Source: Bifidobacterium sp. UBA6881 (GTDB lineage Bacteria; Actinomycetota; Actinomycetes; Actinomycetales; Bifidobacteriaceae). From it: a stretch of 50,115 nucleotides of DNA. The stretch is taken from contig DKCF01000020.1 in NCBI GenBank assembly GCA_002451435.1, positions 1 through 50,115 on the forward strand. The letters are read 5' to 3'. The notes beneath the pieces were generated by a model. It saw nothing but the letters and a program-made list of their open reading frames with translations. It made no database searches and was not told the DNA's origin. This document shows, piece after piece, positions 7,808-17,032 of the stretch (position 1 is its first letter; every line of letters begins with the position of its first letter). The translations under genes were made by a program, and so were the position numbers.

Positions 7808-9103
7808 TCAGTCGTTGGGCAGATCGCACGGAATCTGCGCGAGGATGGAAACGGCCTGGTCGATGTCCTGTTCGGTGACGACCAGCGGCGGTGCGAGACG
7901 CAGGGCGTCCGGAGCGACCGCGTTGACGATGAGACCGTGTTCCAGCGCCCAGTTCATCGCGGCGTGCGCGCATGGATGAGCGAGTTCGATGGCGTCGAGC
8001 AGACCGCTTCCGCGCACCGAGGTGAACAGCTTGTTGCCGCAGGCGCTGATGGCGTCGCGCAGCTGCCTGCCGCGCACGTCGGCGTTCGCCACGAGGCCTT
8101 CCTCCTCGATGGTGCCGATCGTCGCCAGAGCCGCGGAGGCGCCCAGCGGATTACCGGCGAACGTGGAACCGTGCGAGCCCGGGGTGAACAGCGCCGACAG
8201 CTCGGCGCCGAAGGAGATCATGCCGCCCATCGGGAATCCGCCGCCGACGCCCTTGGCGAACGTGACGATGTCCGGGGTCACGCCGCCGGAAAGCTCCTCA
8301 CGCTGGAACGCGAACCACGAACCGGTGCGGCCCATGCCGGTCTGCACCTCGTCGATGATGAGCAGCGCGTGGTGCTCATCGCACAGCTGACGCGCCTTCT
8401 TCACATAGTCGGCACCCAGAGGACGGACGCCTGCCTCGCCCTGGATCAGCTCCATGATGACGGCCGCGACCGGTCCCTTGCCATGCTTGCCCTGGCCGGT
8501 TTCGGCGAAGGCGTCATGCAGGGCCTGGACGTTTCCGGCCTCCACGAATTCGAAGTTCGGCACCAGCGGTTCGAACGACTTGCGGATGGCGGGCTTCCAA
8601 GTGGCGGACAGCGCGCCCATGGTGCGGCCGTGGAAGCCGTGGGTCATGGAGATGATGCGCGCCGGCTTGCCGCCTTCGGACGGCAACGCGCCCGGAAGCG
8701 TGCGGCCGTACAGCTTGGCGAGTTTCAAGGCCGCCTCGTTGCCTTCGGCTCCGGAGTTGCCGAAGTATACGCGGGAGCCTTCCGGAGCCCCTGCGAGTTC
8801 GACGAGCTTGGAGGCCAGGTTGATCTGCGGCTCGGTGGCGAAGTAGTTGCTCACGTGGGCGGCCTTCGCGGCCTGTTCACTGATCGCCTTCACCCACTTC
8901 GGGTGCGCGTAGCCCAGAGCGTTCACCGCGATGCCGGCGAGGAAGTCGAGGTATTCATTGCCATCGACGTCCCAAAGATGCGCGCCCTTGCCGTGATCCA
9001 TCACGCGCAATGGCGTGCCGAACACGTTCATATGCACCTGGGAGTACTTCCCCAGCCACTTGGAGTCTTCGTTGCCGAGCGTTTCCAACTGTTCAGTTGC
9101 CAT
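7808..9103 (-). CDS. argD: Acetylornithine aminotransferase
   Basis: PLP enzyme converting N-acetylglutamate semialdehyde to N-acetylornithine. The 431-residue protein is a class III aminotransferase: DEVQTG at 251-256 and the Schiff-base lysine K284 in TFAKGVGGGFPMGG. The GNSGAEGNEAALKLAK stretch at 115-130 binds the PLP phosphate. ATG 9103 lies inside the end of argB, with its GAGGAATT ribosome site also within argB, so the two are translationally coupled (11-nt overlap). Dual use in lysine synthesis (DapC) is possible in this family but cannot be read from sequence. Confidence 0.96.
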   Translation of the reverse strand: MATEQLETLGNEDSKWLGKYSQVHMNVFGTPLRVMDHGKGAHLWDVDGNEYLDFLAGIAVNALGYAHPKWVKAISEQAAKAAHVSNYFATEPQINLASKLVELAGAPEGSRVYFGNSGAEGNEAALKLAKLYGRTLPGALPSEGGKPARIISMTHGFHGRTMGALSATWKPAIRKSFEPLVPNFEFVEAGNVQALHDAFAETGQGKHGKGPVAAVIMELIQGEAGVRPLGADYVKKARQLCDEHHALLIIDEVQTGMGRTGSWFAFQREELSGGVTPDIVTFAKGVGGGFPMGGMISFGAELSALFTPGSHGSTFAGNPLGASAALATIGTIEEEGLVANADVRGRQLRDAISACGNKLFTSVRGSGLLDAIELAHPCAHAAMNWALEHGLIVNAVAPDALRLAPPLVVTEQDIDQAVSILAQIPCDLPND

Positions 9104-10052
9104 AATAGGAATTCCTCATTTCAATGCCGTCTTCGGGCACGACCATGGTGCCGATGCCGGCGGTGGTAAAGATTTCGTTCAGGATGGAGTGCGGCTTGCG
9201 TCCATCGATGATGTGGGCACGCGGGACGCCGCCGTCGATGGCCCTCACGCAGGCTTCCATCTTCGGCCGCATGCCGCTTTCGAGGTCGGGCAGCATGTCG
9301 CGCAGGTTCTCCACGCCGATGCGTCCGATGAGGGAATCACGGTCGGGCCAGTCCGCATACAGGCCGTCGACGTCCGTCAGGATCACCAGCTTGCTGGCGC
9401 CGAGCGCCGAGGCAAGCGCCGCGGCTGCGGAGTCGGCGTTCACGTTCAGCACCTCGGTGGCGTCGTCCTCGTTCGGAGCGACCGAAGACACCACGGGGAT
9501 GCGTCCCGCGTTGATGAGATCCTCCACGGCCGAGGCGTCGACGCTCACCACGTCGCCGACAAGGCCGATGTCGGTGGGCTTCCCATCGATGATCGGCTTG
9601 CGCTGCATGGCGGAGAACAGGGCGCCGTCCTCGCCGGACAGTCCGACCGCGAACGGACCATGCGCGTTGATCAGACCAACCAGCTCACGTGAGACCTTGC
9701 CGGTGAGCACCATGCGCACCACGTCCATGGCTTCCGGAGTGGTGACGCGCAGTCCGCCCTTGAACTCCGACTTGATGCCCAATGCCTTGAGCATGCGGGA
9801 GATCTGCGGGCCGCCGCCGTGGACGACCACCGGATGCAGGCCCACCTGGCGGAGGAACACCATGTCCTGCGCGAAGCATGCCTTGAGATGGTCGTCGATC
9901 ATGGCGTTGCCGCCATACTTGATGACGATGCGCTGGCCCGCGAACTCCTCAAGCCACGGCAATGCCTCGATCAGCACCTCCGCCTTCTGATCGGCGCGCA
10001 GGTCGGTATGCACGTCGAAATGGAATCCAGGTCCCTTGAGCTCTTTGGTCAT
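9093..10052 (-). CDS. argB: Acetylglutamate kinase
   Basis: Phosphorylates N-acetylglutamate, usually the arginine feedback-controlled step. The 319-residue amino-acid-kinase fold protein has the ATP-phosphate lysine K45 in VIKYGGNAM, the glycine-rich VVHGGGPQI loop, and LTDVDGLY downstream. An N-terminal helix of about 30 residues precedes the kinase core; in the family such an extension goes with arginine-sensitive hexameric enzymes. Starts 10 bp after argJ with only a weak ribosome site, consistent with coupling, and overlaps argD at its end. Confidence 0.97.
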   Translation of the reverse strand: MTKELKGPGFHFDVHTDLRADQKAEVLIEALPWLEEFAGQRIVIKYGGNAMIDDHLKACFAQDMVFLRQVGLHPVVVHGGGPQISRMLKALGIKSEFKGGLRVTTPEAMDVVRMVLTGKVSRELVGLINAHGPFAVGLSGEDGALFSAMQRKPIIDGKPTDIGLVGDVVSVDASAVEDLINAGRIPVVSSVAPNEDDATEVLNVNADSAAAALASALGASKLVILTDVDGLYADWPDRDSLIGRIGVENLRDMLPDLESGMRPKMEACVRAIDGGVPRAHIIDGRKPHSILNEIFTTAGIGTMVVPEDGIEMRNSYYGN

Positions 10053-10062
10053 TGGTGTTCAA

Positions 10063-11235
10063 TCAGCTTTCGTAATCAGCGTTAATGTGTACGTATTCGT
10101 GGGTCAGATCGTCGGTCCAGACGGTCGCCTCGGCATCTCCGGCGTTGAGGTCGATGTCGATGTGCACCTCCCTCGGCGTCATGTCCACTTCGGAACGGTC
10201 GCGGCCCGCGCCGCCGTTCTCGCAGATGCGGACGCCGTTGACGTCCACGGTCACCTTCTCGGAGTCGTAGGGGGCGTCCTGAACGGAAACGGTTCCCAGG
10301 GAGCTGACGATTCGGCCCCAGTTCGGGTCGTTTCCGGAGATGGCGCACTTGAGCAGGTTCGACGCCGCGACCGCGCGGGCGCATGCAAGGGCCGCGTCCT
10401 CGGTGGTGGCTCCAGTGACCGTGATGCGGATGTCGTGGCTTGCGCCCTCGCCGTCGCCGATGATCTGGCGGGCCAGCGACGCGGTGGCCTTCGCCACCAG
10501 TTCGTTGAACTCGTCAGGGTCCGGCTCCACACCGGAGGCGCCCGATGCGAGCAGCAGCACGGTGTCGTTGGTGGACATGCAGCCGTCCACGTCGATGCGG
10601 TTGAAGGATTTGTCGACTCCGGCGTTCAGCGCGGCCTGCAATTGGCCGGCACTCACGACGGCGTCGGTGGTGATGACGCACAGCATGGTGGCCAGCTGGG
10701 GCGCGATCATGCCGGAGCCCTTGACCATGCCGCCGACGCGGAATCCGGTGGAGCCTTCCAGCTCGACGGTCTTCGCCTTGGTATCGGTGGTCATGATGGC
10801 GTGGGACGCGTCCGCACCGGCCTGGGCGTCATCGGCGAGGGCGTCATATGCCTTCTGGGCGCCCGAAAGCACGTTGTCGAGCGGCAGCAGCTCACCGATC
10901 AGGCCGGTGGAGCACACCGCCACGTCCTCGGCCTTCGCACCGAGCAAGCCGGCGACCTTTTCGGCCGTGGCCTTCGACTGTTCGTATCCCGGCTTGCCGG
11001 TGCAGGCGTTGGCTCCGCCGGAATTGAGGATCACGGCCTTCAGATGGCCGTCCTTGACGACGGAACGGGACCACTGCACGGGGGCCGCGCAGAAACGATT
11101 CGACGTGAACACTCCGGCGGCCGCGTCAAGCGGACCGTTGTTGACGACCAGGGCCAGATCCTTCTTGCCTTCGACGGAAGAGATGCCGGCCGTCACTCCG
11201 GCCGCGGAAAAACCTTGTGCGAACGTTACACTCAC
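10063..11235 (-). CDS. argJ: Glutamate N-acetyltransferase / amino-acid acetyltransferase (ornithine acetyltransferase)
   Basis: Recycles the acetyl group from N-acetylornithine to glutamate; some members also use acetyl-CoA. The 390-residue precursor carries the self-cleavage motif KGSGMIAPQLATML, with cleavage expected between A182 and T183 to give alpha and beta chains, T183 being the nucleophile. Start is GTG at 11235, overlapping the argC stop (GTGA) with GGAG upstream. No argA-like gene is seen in this cluster, so a bifunctional ArgJ (first and fifth steps) or an unlinked NAGS is needed; sequence alone does not decide. Confidence 0.96.
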   Translation of the reverse strand: MSVTFAQGFSAAGVTAGISSVEGKKDLALVVNNGPLDAAAGVFTSNRFCAAPVQWSRSVVKDGHLKAVILNSGGANACTGKPGYEQSKATAEKVAGLLGAKAEDVAVCSTGLIGELLPLDNVLSGAQKAYDALADDAQAGADASHAIMTTDTKAKTVELEGSTGFRVGGMVKGSGMIAPQLATMLCVITTDAVVSAGQLQAALNAGVDKSFNRIDVDGCMSTNDTVLLLASGASGVEPDPDEFNELVAKATASLARQIIGDGEGASHDIRITVTGATTEDAALACARAVAASNLLKCAISGNDPNWGRIVSSLGTVSVQDAPYDSEKVTVDVNGVRICENGGAGRDRSEVDMTPREVHIDIDLNAGDAEATVWTDDLTHEYVHINADYES

Positions 11236-12326
11236 GGTGCCACTCCAATCTTTGTCAAACCTGCGTCTTCAGGAAGTCCCAATGCCACATTCAGCGACTG
11301 CACCGCTTGGCCGGCCGTGCCGCGGTTGAGATTGTCGATGGCCGCGAACGCCAGGAGACGTCCGGCCTTGTGGTCGACGGCGACCTGGATGTGGGCGGCG
11401 TTCGAGCCGATGATGTTGGCGGTGGCCGGCATCACGCCCTCCGGAAGCACCACCATGAAATCCTGGCCACGGTAGGCGTCGAGCCATACCTGCCGGATTT
11501 CGGCGTCGGTCATCCTCAATGCCTTGTCGGTCAGCTTCGCCGAAACGGAGGCGAGGATGCCGCGGGCCATCGGAACGAGTATGGGGGTGAATCCCAAGGT
11601 GAATTCGCTGGCGGCCGCGGCGCTTTTGCCCGCGGCGTGCGCGAAGTTCTGCAGGATCTCCGGAATGTGACGGTGCGTGCCGCCCACCGAATACGGCAAC
11701 GCCGAGCCGAACGCCTCGGCGGCAAGCAGATTCGTGCGCTTGAGGTTCTTTCCCGCGCCGGAATAGCCGACGACCAGGTCGGCGACGATATCGGTCGGGT
11801 CGACCAACCCCTGCGCCACACCGGGTTGCAACGCCAGCGTCGTGGCGGTCACGTTGCAACCCGGACCGGCGATGCGCTTGGTTCCGGGCAGCGCCTCGCG
11901 CTGACGCGTGTAGGAGCCGTCCGCCTTGGTGCCGGTGATGAGTTCCGGCATGCCGTACGTCCAATGTTCGTAGAAGTCGCCGCCGTAGAACTCGTCCCAC
12001 GCGGACTGTTCCTCAAGACGGTGGTCCGCGCCGAGGTCGACGACCACGGCGTTCGGGTCGAGTTTTGCCGCCAATGCGCCTGATGCGCCGTGCGGCAAAG
12101 CGAGGATGATCACGTCGTGCCCATTGAGCACTTCCGGTGTGGTGTCCTCCACGACCAGATCCGCCAGCTGCGGAATATGCGGCATGTGCTTGCCGAGCTT
12201 GTCGCCCACCGATGAATGTCCGGCGACGCAGGTCACTTCGAAATTCGGGTGCGCCGCAAGTATGCGAAGCGCCTCGCCGCCCGCATATCCTGTGGCGCCG
12301 GCCACGGCTACCGTGTATTTGGCCAT
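11232..12326 (-). CDS. argC: N-acetyl-gamma-glutamyl-phosphate reductase
   Basis: NADPH-dependent reduction of N-acetylglutamyl phosphate. The 364-residue protein has the dinucleotide loop GATGYAGGE (10-18), the catalytic C157 in GPGCNVTA, and the GTHRHIPEI segment (217-223) with the catalytic histidine. ATG 12326 is chosen because AAGGAAAGAG precedes it; an upstream in-frame start would put the operator sequence inside the coding region. First gene of the arg operon, with a four-base overlap with argJ and a promoter carrying an ArgR box about 50-65 bp upstream. Confidence 0.97.
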   Translation of the reverse strand: MAKYTVAVAGATGYAGGEALRILAAHPNFEVTCVAGHSSVGDKLGKHMPHIPQLADLVVEDTTPEVLNGHDVIILALPHGASGALAAKLDPNAVVVDLGADHRLEEQSAWDEFYGGDFYEHWTYGMPELITGTKADGSYTRQREALPGTKRIAGPGCNVTATTLALQPGVAQGLVDPTDIVADLVVGYSGAGKNLKRTNLLAAEAFGSALPYSVGGTHRHIPEILQNFAHAAGKSAAAASEFTLGFTPILVPMARGILASVSAKLTDKALRMTDAEIRQVWLDAYRGQDFMVVLPEGVMPATANIIGSNAAHIQVAVDHKAGRLLAFAAIDNLNRGTAGQAVQSLNVALGLPEDAGLTKIGVAP

Positions 12327-12360
12327 GTCACGTCTCTTTCCTTGACTCGCTAAAACAGTG

Positions 12361-12412
12361 TTCAGCATACACTTTATGCAATACTTTGCATAACTATGCA
12401 TCTGAATTGTGT
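12361..12412 (-). promoter_or_regulatory. argC operon promoter with ArgR box
   Basis: A perfect inverted repeat TTATGC-N8-GCATAA lies at 12374-12393, and a weaker partner follows at about 12394-12411 (ATGCATCTGAATTGTG). On the minus strand a -10-like TATGCT (12369-12364) is 18 bp from TTATGC (12393-12388), which would serve as a poor -35. The ArgR box therefore spans the -35 and spacer. The spacer core AATACTTT matches the argG box (AATACCTT). The repeat is seen directly; the regulator is inferred from argR in the same operon. Confidence 0.75.
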
Positions 12413-12467
12413 CGGATAGTGGTCATCGACGTTTCCACAATGCAATCGGCCGACGTTCGAAACCGGT

Positions 12468-13247
12468 TCAGGCGGTGATGGAATCCGAACCGTTGCCGCC
12501 GCCGTTGCCGAGCATGTACTGCATCATCTCGTTGTACAGGTCCGTGGTGGACATGCCGTGCACGGTGAGCCAGATCACCGTGATGGTGTACAGCACGTTG
12601 ATCACCACCGCGGCGAATCCCAGCCAATAGCCTTTCATGTGCAGTTTCTTGGTGCGCCACATCGACACGGCGCCCATGATCGCCGACAATACCGGCACCG
12701 GCAGGAACAGCGCGAAGATAAAGGAGATGATGGCGTAGGAATCCCAGTGCCCGTACCATGGATTCTGCCTGGGGTCGTCGAGGTTGATGCCTCCCGGATA
12801 ATTGGGATTGTATGGCTGTTGGCTTCCGTTTTGGGGATTTGGATACCCGCTGTTCCACTGACCGGCGTTCGGCTGGCCGGCCCATTGATTCTGGTTTCCG
12901 GGCTGCTGGTTGCCGTAGGGCTGGCCATACGGCTGATTCGGGAACTGCCGGTTGTACGGTTGGCCGTTCTGCTGGCCATACTGCGCGTTCCGGATCTGAG
13001 GATTCTGCTGTCCGTCGTCGGATTGCGGCTTTGGCTCCGGTTCGGGAGCCCCATAGACGTATGGATTGTATCCGGCCGGGTACTGACTGGACATGGCGCC
13101 GTATTCCGGCTGGTTGTACTGCCCGTAGGCCGGCTTCTGCGCCGGCCGTTCCGTATTATCGGCCGAAGACGAAGGAACCGGAGCAGCTCCGGCATCATCT
13201 CGACGTTCGTCGGATTTTGTTTGCTGGTTCTGTTCCGGTTCGTTCAT
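12468..13247 (-). CDS. Gln/Tyr/Pro/Asn-rich membrane protein (DUF4190-like C-terminus)
   Basis: A 259-residue protein in two parts. Residues ~1-165 are charged and then strongly repetitive in Gln, Asn, Pro, Tyr and Gly, with recurring QPYG, YGQQ and NQQPG units and no predicted fold. Residues ~170-235 hold two membrane segments separated by a short basic loop (SMWRTKKLHMKG), a DUF4190-like layout. The C-terminus ends Gly/Asn-rich. ATG 13247 with AAAGGACG upstream is preferred over the adjacent TTG. It lies 35 bp behind pheT and may be cotranscribed with pheST and the methyltransferase. Function unknown; the tail would face the cytoplasm if the basic loop does too. Confidence 0.8.
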   Translation of the reverse strand: MNEPEQNQQTKSDERRDDAGAAPVPSSSADNTERPAQKPAYGQYNQPEYGAMSSQYPAGYNPYVYGAPEPEPKPQSDDGQQNPQIRNAQYGQQNGQPYNRQFPNQPYGQPYGNQQPGNQNQWAGQPNAGQWNSGYPNPQNGSQQPYNPNYPGGINLDDPRQNPWYGHWDSYAIISFIFALFLPVPVLSAIMGAVSMWRTKKLHMKGYWLGFAAVVINVLYTITVIWLTVHGMSTTDLYNEMMQYMLGNGGGNGSDSITA

Positions 13248-13282
13248 CAATCGTCCTTTTTTGTTCTTTGTTGGGACCGGCG

Positions 13283-15892
13283 TCAGGCGCGCAGCTGCGC
13301 ACCCAACTTGGCCGCTTCATCCACAATACGCTTGCGGATGGCCTCGCTGTCGTCGGAGGTCAGCGTCTTGTCCTTGGCGCGGAACGTGACCGCGTACGCC
13401 AGGGACTTCAGGCCTTCTCCCAGCTGGTCGCCGGTGTAGACGTCGAACAGCTTGATGTCTTCCAGGGCATCGCCGGCGGCGTTGGCGATGACCTTCTCCA
13501 AATCGGCCGCGGTGACGTCGGTCGATACGGTGAAGGCGAGGTCCTGCTTGACCGGCGGGAAGGTGGAGATCGGCTTGGCCTGCACCGGCTTGCCGCTCAG
13601 CGTGGCGAACAGATCGGTCAGATTCAGCTCGAACGCCGCGGAATGAGCCGGGAAGCCCAAGGCCTCGTTCACATGCGGATGGAGTTCGCCGACCATGCCG
13701 ACGAACACATCGCCGGCCATCACCTTGGCCGCACGGCCAGGATGCCACTGGGAGGGAACGTCCTCGGCCTTCGGCTGCACCAAGGTGAGGCCGGCGCCGA
13801 TGCGGTCGGAGATGCGGCGCACGGATTCGACGGCGTCGCTCCAGTCCACCGCGCGGCGTTCGCCCAGCCAGCCGGAATCGACCGCGTTGCCGGTGAGGAT
13901 GCCGGCGACGTGCATCGGCTGGTCCGGCAGGCCCGCGTCGAGCGCGGCGAGCTGCTCGTCGGTCGGCTTGACCGCGCCCGGCAGTGCCGGAATCGCGGGG
14001 GCGTCCGGATTCCACAGGTACACGTGGCCGATTTCGTACAGCGACACGTTTTCGGCGCCGCGGCGCAGGTTGCGCTGCACGGTCTGGGCCAGCGTCGGCA
14101 GAATGTCGCGGCGCAGGAACGGGCGGTCACCGGCGAGCGGGTTGGCGATTTCGACGCTGACCTTCTCGACCTCTTCGGCGTTCAATGCGAAGTTCTTGTA
14201 GTCTGCAGGGCCTACGAACGGATAGCTCAGCGTTTCCACCATGCCGTATTCGGCGAGCTCGTCGGCCACCTGGCGCTTGCGCAGCTGCTCCGGGGTGAGA
14301 CCGACCTTGCCCTTGACCGGCGCGGGCGGAACGGTGACCGGAATCTCGTCGTAGCCGACGAGACGGGCGACTTCCTCGACCAGGTCGCATGGCTGGTTCA
14401 GATCCGGACGCCAGCTCGGCGGCATCACGGAGAATTCACCATTGCCGCCACCTGCCACGGAGCAGCCGATGTCGGTGAGGATGTCGCTGATGGTGTTCAC
14501 ATCGGTATCGAGACCGGCGACACGGGCCACTTCGGAGGCCTTGAACAGGATCGGGCGGCGCACGGCGACCGTGTTGAGGTCGGTCGGGTGTTCGCTCGGC
14601 TCGCCGTTGCCGTACTTGACCATGAGTTCGGCGGCCATCTGCGCGGCTGCCGGCTGCAACTGGTTGTCCACGCCACGTTCGAAGCGGCGCGACGCCTCGG
14701 AGGGGATCTTGTGGCGGCGTGCGGAACGTGCGATCGACACCGGGTCGAAGTGCGCGGATTCCAGCAGGATGTTCTTGGTCTCGGCGGTGACTTCGCCATA
14801 CAGTCCGCCCATCACGCCCGCGATGCCGAGCACGCGGGAGCCGCGCTGTCCGTTCGGCGAATCGGTGATCAGCAGGTCCTCGACGCTCAAATCGTGTTCC
14901 TTGCCATCCAGCGTGGTGAGCTTCTCCCCTTCGTTGGCGCGACGCACCACGATCGGCCCCTCGATCTTGTCGAGGTCATAGGCGTGCATCGGCTGGCCGA
15001 GGTCGAGCATCACGTAATTGGTGACGTCGACGGCCAGGGAGATGGACCGCATGCCGGCGCGGACCAGACGGCGGCGCATCCAGTTCGGCGTGTGGCTCGA
15101 CGGGTCGAAGCCGCGGACCGCGCGTGCGTAGTAGCGGTCGCAACCGACCACGCCGTGAATCGGATTGTTGTCGTCGACGACCACTTCGATATCGGTTTTG
15201 GTGCCTTCGGGGAGTCCGGTGGTGACCGGTGCCTTCTTGCCCAGTTCGATGGCCGGATCCGTGTACGCGGCACCGGTGGAGTGGTGGTATTCGCGTGCCA
15301 CGCCGCGGTAGGAGAACGCGTAGCCGCGGTCCGGCGTGATGTTGATCTCCAGCAGCGGCTGGTCCAAGTGCAGCAGGTGCATGGCATCGTCGCCCGGCTG
15401 GAGCTTCTCGTACTCCTCCGGGGTGAAACCGTACTTGCGCAGCAGGATGATGCCGTCGTGGTTGTCGCCCAGGCCCAGCTCGCGTTCGGAGGCGCACATG
15501 CCGTTGGAGATGTGGCCGTAGGTCTTGCGCGGCTCGATCTTGAAGTCGCCCGGCAGGACGGCGCCCGGCAGGGTCACGACGACCTTCTCGCCGGCGGCCA
15601 TGTTCGGCGCGCCGCAGATGATGCCGCGCGGCACCTTGTTGCCGTTCTCGTCGGTCTCGTTGTACTGGTCGCCGACGTCGACGTGGCACCAGTTGATGAT
15701 CTTGCCGTTCTTCTGCGGTTCCGGGGTGGCGTCGACCACGTAGCCGACGACGATCGGACCGGTGACCTGGGAGGAGTGGATCTCCTCCTCTTCGAGGCCG
15801 ACCTTCACCAGATCCTTGGCAAGCTGTTCGTAGGTAAGGCCTTCCGGAACCTCGACGTGGTCCTTGAGCCAATCAATATCAACCATTGGCAT
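13283..15892 (-). CDS. pheT: Phenylalanyl-tRNA synthetase beta subunit
   Basis: Large subunit of the alpha2-beta2 enzyme that charges tRNA-Phe. The 869-residue protein has an EMAP-like tRNA-binding domain at about 45-155, a B3/B4 editing domain at about 230-420, a B5 domain near 450-520, a catalytic-like core to about 760, and a C-terminal ferredoxin-fold anticodon-binding domain (about 775-869, starting ISTFPPVKQDLAF). ATG 15892 is chosen because GGGGGAG lies about 10 nt upstream; ATG 15886 two codons later is also possible. It starts 7 bp after pheS. Confidence 0.97.
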   Translation of the reverse strand: MPMVDIDWLKDHVEVPEGLTYEQLAKDLVKVGLEEEEIHSSQVTGPIVVGYVVDATPEPQKNGKIINWCHVDVGDQYNETDENGNKVPRGIICGAPNMAAGEKVVVTLPGAVLPGDFKIEPRKTYGHISNGMCASERELGLGDNHDGIILLRKYGFTPEEYEKLQPGDDAMHLLHLDQPLLEINITPDRGYAFSYRGVAREYHHSTGAAYTDPAIELGKKAPVTTGLPEGTKTDIEVVVDDNNPIHGVVGCDRYYARAVRGFDPSSHTPNWMRRRLVRAGMRSISLAVDVTNYVMLDLGQPMHAYDLDKIEGPIVVRRANEGEKLTTLDGKEHDLSVEDLLITDSPNGQRGSRVLGIAGVMGGLYGEVTAETKNILLESAHFDPVSIARSARRHKIPSEASRRFERGVDNQLQPAAAQMAAELMVKYGNGEPSEHPTDLNTVAVRRPILFKASEVARVAGLDTDVNTISDILTDIGCSVAGGGNGEFSVMPPSWRPDLNQPCDLVEEVARLVGYDEIPVTVPPAPVKGKVGLTPEQLRKRQVADELAEYGMVETLSYPFVGPADYKNFALNAEEVEKVSVEIANPLAGDRPFLRRDILPTLAQTVQRNLRRGAENVSLYEIGHVYLWNPDAPAIPALPGAVKPTDEQLAALDAGLPDQPMHVAGILTGNAVDSGWLGERRAVDWSDAVESVRRISDRIGAGLTLVQPKAEDVPSQWHPGRAAKVMAGDVFVGMVGELHPHVNEALGFPAHSAAFELNLTDLFATLSGKPVQAKPISTFPPVKQDLAFTVSTDVTAADLEKVIANAAGDALEDIKLFDVYTGDQLGEGLKSLAYAVTFRAKDKTLTSDDSEAIRKRIVDEAAKLGAQLRA

Positions 15893-15899
15893 GGGTCAA

Positions 15900-16967
15900 T
15901 CACTCCCCCATCACAAACTGTTCGCTGAATCGCACGTCGCCTTCGACCAGGTCGTGCATGTCGTTGATGTCGTGGCGCAGCAGCAGGGTGCGTTCCACGC
16001 CCACGCCGAACGCGAAGCCGGTGTAGACCTCGGGGTCGAGGCCCGCGGACTTCAGCACGTTCGGGTTGACCATGCCGCAGCCGCCCCATTCGAGCCAGCC
16101 GGCGCCGCCCTTCTTATCGGGGAACCACAGATCGAGCTCGGCGCTCGGTTCGGTGAACGGGAAGTAGCTCGGGCGCAGACGCGTCTTGGCCTCCGGACCG
16201 AACATGGCCACGGCGAGCTTGTCGAGCACACCCTTCAGATCGGCCATGGTCAGGTTCTTGTCGACCGCAAGGGCCTCGACCTGATGGAACACCGGAGTGT
16301 GGGTGGCGTCAAGCTCGTCGGTGCGGAACACACGGCCGGGGCACGCGATGTACAGCGGCACGCCACGGGTGATCAGACCACGGACCTGGTCGGAGGACGT
16401 CTGGGTGCGCAGCACCATGTTGGAGCCGACGAAGCCCGCGGCGTCCTTGGCCTGATTGCCCTTGACGTAGAAGGTGTCCTGCATCTGGCGCGCAGGATGG
16501 TCCGGCCCGAAGTTCAGCGCGTCGAAGTCGTACCACTCGGTCTCCACTTCCGGACCGTCGGAGATCTGCCATCCCATGGAGACGAAGAAGTCCTCGACAT
16601 CCTCCATGAGCTTCGGCAGCGGATGGCGCGCGCCCAACGGCTTACGCTCGACCGGCAAGGTCATGTCGACGGTTTCGGCGGCCAGTGCGCGGGCCTCCTC
16701 TTCGGCCTTGACCTGCTTCTCCTTGGTGCCGAACGCGCGACCGAAGTCGGCGCGCAGCTTGCCCATGAGCTTGCCCGCGTCCTTCTTCTGGTCCTTCGGC
16801 AAAGAACCGATGGCCTTGCTTGCCTGCGTCATCGCGGATTCCGCTCCGGCGTACTGCGTCTTGATGGCTTTCAATTCCTCCATGCTGGAGGCGTTTTCGA
16901 TTTTCGCGATGCCCTCGGCAACCGCATCGGTTACCGCTTGGGCGTCGAATACCGCACCTTCTGCCAC
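15900..16967 (-). CDS. pheS: Phenylalanyl-tRNA synthetase alpha subunit
   Basis: Catalytic subunit of PheRS. The 355-residue class II synthetase has an N-terminal coiled-coil tRNA-binding arm (about 1-90), the motif 2 region FHQVEAL, and motif 3 GFAFGVGVERTLLL close to the C-terminus. The GWLEWGGCGMV segment forms the phenylalanine pocket region. I chose GTG 16967 (protein MAEGAVFDAQ) because GAAAGG lies about 7 nt upstream; another GTG at 17036 would add 23 residues, overlap the methyltransferase end and lacks a ribosome site. Followed closely by pheT. Confidence 0.95.
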   Translation of the reverse strand: MAEGAVFDAQAVTDAVAEGIAKIENASSMEELKAIKTQYAGAESAMTQASKAIGSLPKDQKKDAGKLMGKLRADFGRAFGTKEKQVKAEEEARALAAETVDMTLPVERKPLGARHPLPKLMEDVEDFFVSMGWQISDGPEVETEWYDFDALNFGPDHPARQMQDTFYVKGNQAKDAAGFVGSNMVLRTQTSSDQVRGLITRGVPLYIACPGRVFRTDELDATHTPVFHQVEALAVDKNLTMADLKGVLDKLAVAMFGPEAKTRLRPSYFPFTEPSAELDLWFPDKKGGAGWLEWGGCGMVNPNVLKSAGLDPEVYTGFAFGVGVERTLLLRHDINDMHDLVEGDVRFSEQFVMGE

Positions 16968-17032
16968 GAGATACCTTTCTAATTTCCCGTTTGTTTTACG
17001 CGAAAAACGCGCAATTTCAACGTTTTCCGACT

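Noticed and set aside
6810..7973. A longer start for argF within argD
   Set aside because: The added 65 residues are Arg-rich shadow sequence, and a strong AAGGAG lies before ATG 7778.
12812..15928. A very long open frame (about 1,038 codons) on the plus strand opposite pheT and the Gln/Tyr-rich protein gene
   Set aside because: It is antisense to pheT, which has full family motifs. High G+C content keeps such mirror frames open. No ribosome site and no recognisable protein.
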